The notes under the pieces: generated by a model
What the model was told of the DNA's origin: nothing
What the model saw: only the letters and a program-made list of their open reading frames with translations
Databases searched by the model: none
In this document: positions 63,666-64,000 of the stretch, one piece after another
How positions within the stretch are numbered: position 1 is the stretch's first letter
Layout of the letters: every line of letters starts with the position of its first letter
Program-made: the position numbers and the translations under genes
NCBI GenBank assembly: GCA_000496135.1
Contig: KI542676.1
Location: 28,058-92,057, forward strand
Direction of reading: 5' to 3'
DNA from: Thermoplasmatales archaeon E-plasma
GTDB taxonomy: Archaea > Thermoplasmatota > Thermoplasmata > Thermoplasmatales > Thermoplasmataceae
DNA length: 64,000 nucleotides

Positions 63666-64000
63666 TCACCTCTTGAGTGATAGCCCGATCCCGAGAAGAA
63701 GGCTACAGTGACCACCAATGACAAGAGAAGTATTTCCACTCTCTAATATTCCTGTGATTCGTTCTTGAATTTCCAAGGAATATTTTAGTATTTCATCCTC
63801 ATTTCGTATTCTTCAAGCTGAAATTGTATCAGAATATTGGCAGGGCATTGTCGCTCCACCATCTATTCCTTCTTTTTTAATGAAGAATCTGTAGAGCCCA
63901 GCTTACCTCAGCGCTTCAGGGGCCTTCGCGCATCCGGGAACAATAGAAACTTCGGGTGGACACAACCCTAAGTTGGTCGATGCAGAGAACAAGACTATCT
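63666..64000 (-). pseudogene. Arginase-family (ureohydrolase) gene remnant
   Basis: Read on the minus strand from the window edge, one frame gives FSASTNLGLCPPEVSIVPG, KAPEALR, a TAA stop (63903-63905), then AGLYRFFIKKEGIDGGATMP. A TGA stop follows (63813-63815), then RNEDEILKYSLEIQERITG and LVIGGHCSLLLGIG, which is the metal-binding GGDHS region of arginases and agmatinases with Cys in the variant. The match ends near 63669, where the transposase remnant abuts. The N-terminal part may extend beyond the window. It was missed as an ORF because of the two stops. Confidence 0.75.

Noticed and set aside
63690..63780. Continuation of the transposase past 63660 in a shifted frame
   Set aside because: The plus-strand frame gives no transposase motif, and the same DNA reads as the GGHCS region of an arginase on the minus strand.
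1..64000. tRNA, rRNA and CRISPR arrays
   Set aside because: No T-loop-like GGTTCRA-type signature with a cloverleaf context, no rRNA-like blocks and no regularly spaced direct repeats were found by eye.

Overview
The window looks like chromosomal DNA of an acidophilic, AT-rich archaeon of the order Thermoplasmatales (Cuniculiplasma/Ferroplasma-like; genus not certain). The archaeal signs are the S19e - PDCD5-like - L39e - L31e - aIF6 cluster, a Hjc-type Holliday junction resolvase, and many genes that begin about 25 bases after a TATA-like box with no ribosome binding site (leaderless). A lipoylated 2-oxo acid dehydrogenase complex together with FtsZ fits Thermoplasmatales. No rRNA, tRNA or CRISPR array was found.

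Layout. 0-3 kb: two DNA methyltransferases without a restriction partner and a zinc-ribbon membrane protein. 3-9.3 kb: a six-gene minus-strand operon lipA-E1alpha-E1beta-E2-E3-lipB that builds and lipoylates a branched-chain 2-oxo acid dehydrogenase. A branched-chain aminotransferase, which would supply its substrates, is divergent from it. The E1beta frame is broken by one base. 10-12 kb: three unrecognised proteins. 12-21 kb: fatty-acid/acyl-CoA oxidation, with a membrane FeS oxidoreductase (EMO/HdrDE-like), EtfA, EtfB, an MFS exporter, a thiolase and two acyl-CoA dehydrogenase subunits. An identical 14-base element precedes the promoters of both the oxidoreductase gene and the thiolase operon. 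21.8-24.7 kb: a kinase / PP2C phosphatase / vWA-domain triad resembling bacterial TerY-P signalling modules. 25-36.7 kb: an amino acid permease, a catalytically degenerate aldehyde dehydrogenase homologue, isocitrate dehydrogenase, PurA, urocanate hydratase, a sugar nucleotidyltransferase, a coiled-coil protein, PyrF and FtsZ. 36.8-45.4 kb: PyrE, the ribosomal/aIF6 cluster, an ABC-2 exporter, a ferritin-VIT1 fusion, a class III aminotransferase and Hjc. 45.4-61.8 kb: MFS transporters, an acyl-CoA synthetase, a NitT/TauT-like ABC importer whose C-terminal regulatory domain is encoded as a separate gene, a heterodimeric ABC exporter with asymmetric ATP sites, and several enzymes. 62-64 kb: a RibD-C reductase, then a decayed IS1634-like transposase lying against a decayed arginase-family gene.

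Together the genes suggest a heterotroph that oxidises branched-chain amino acids, histidine and fatty acyl-CoAs. Electrons from acyl-CoA dehydrogenation would pass through ETF to the membrane oxidoreductase and the quinone pool. Most function assignments rest on visible family motifs. Starts were refined by promoter spacing where that was informative.
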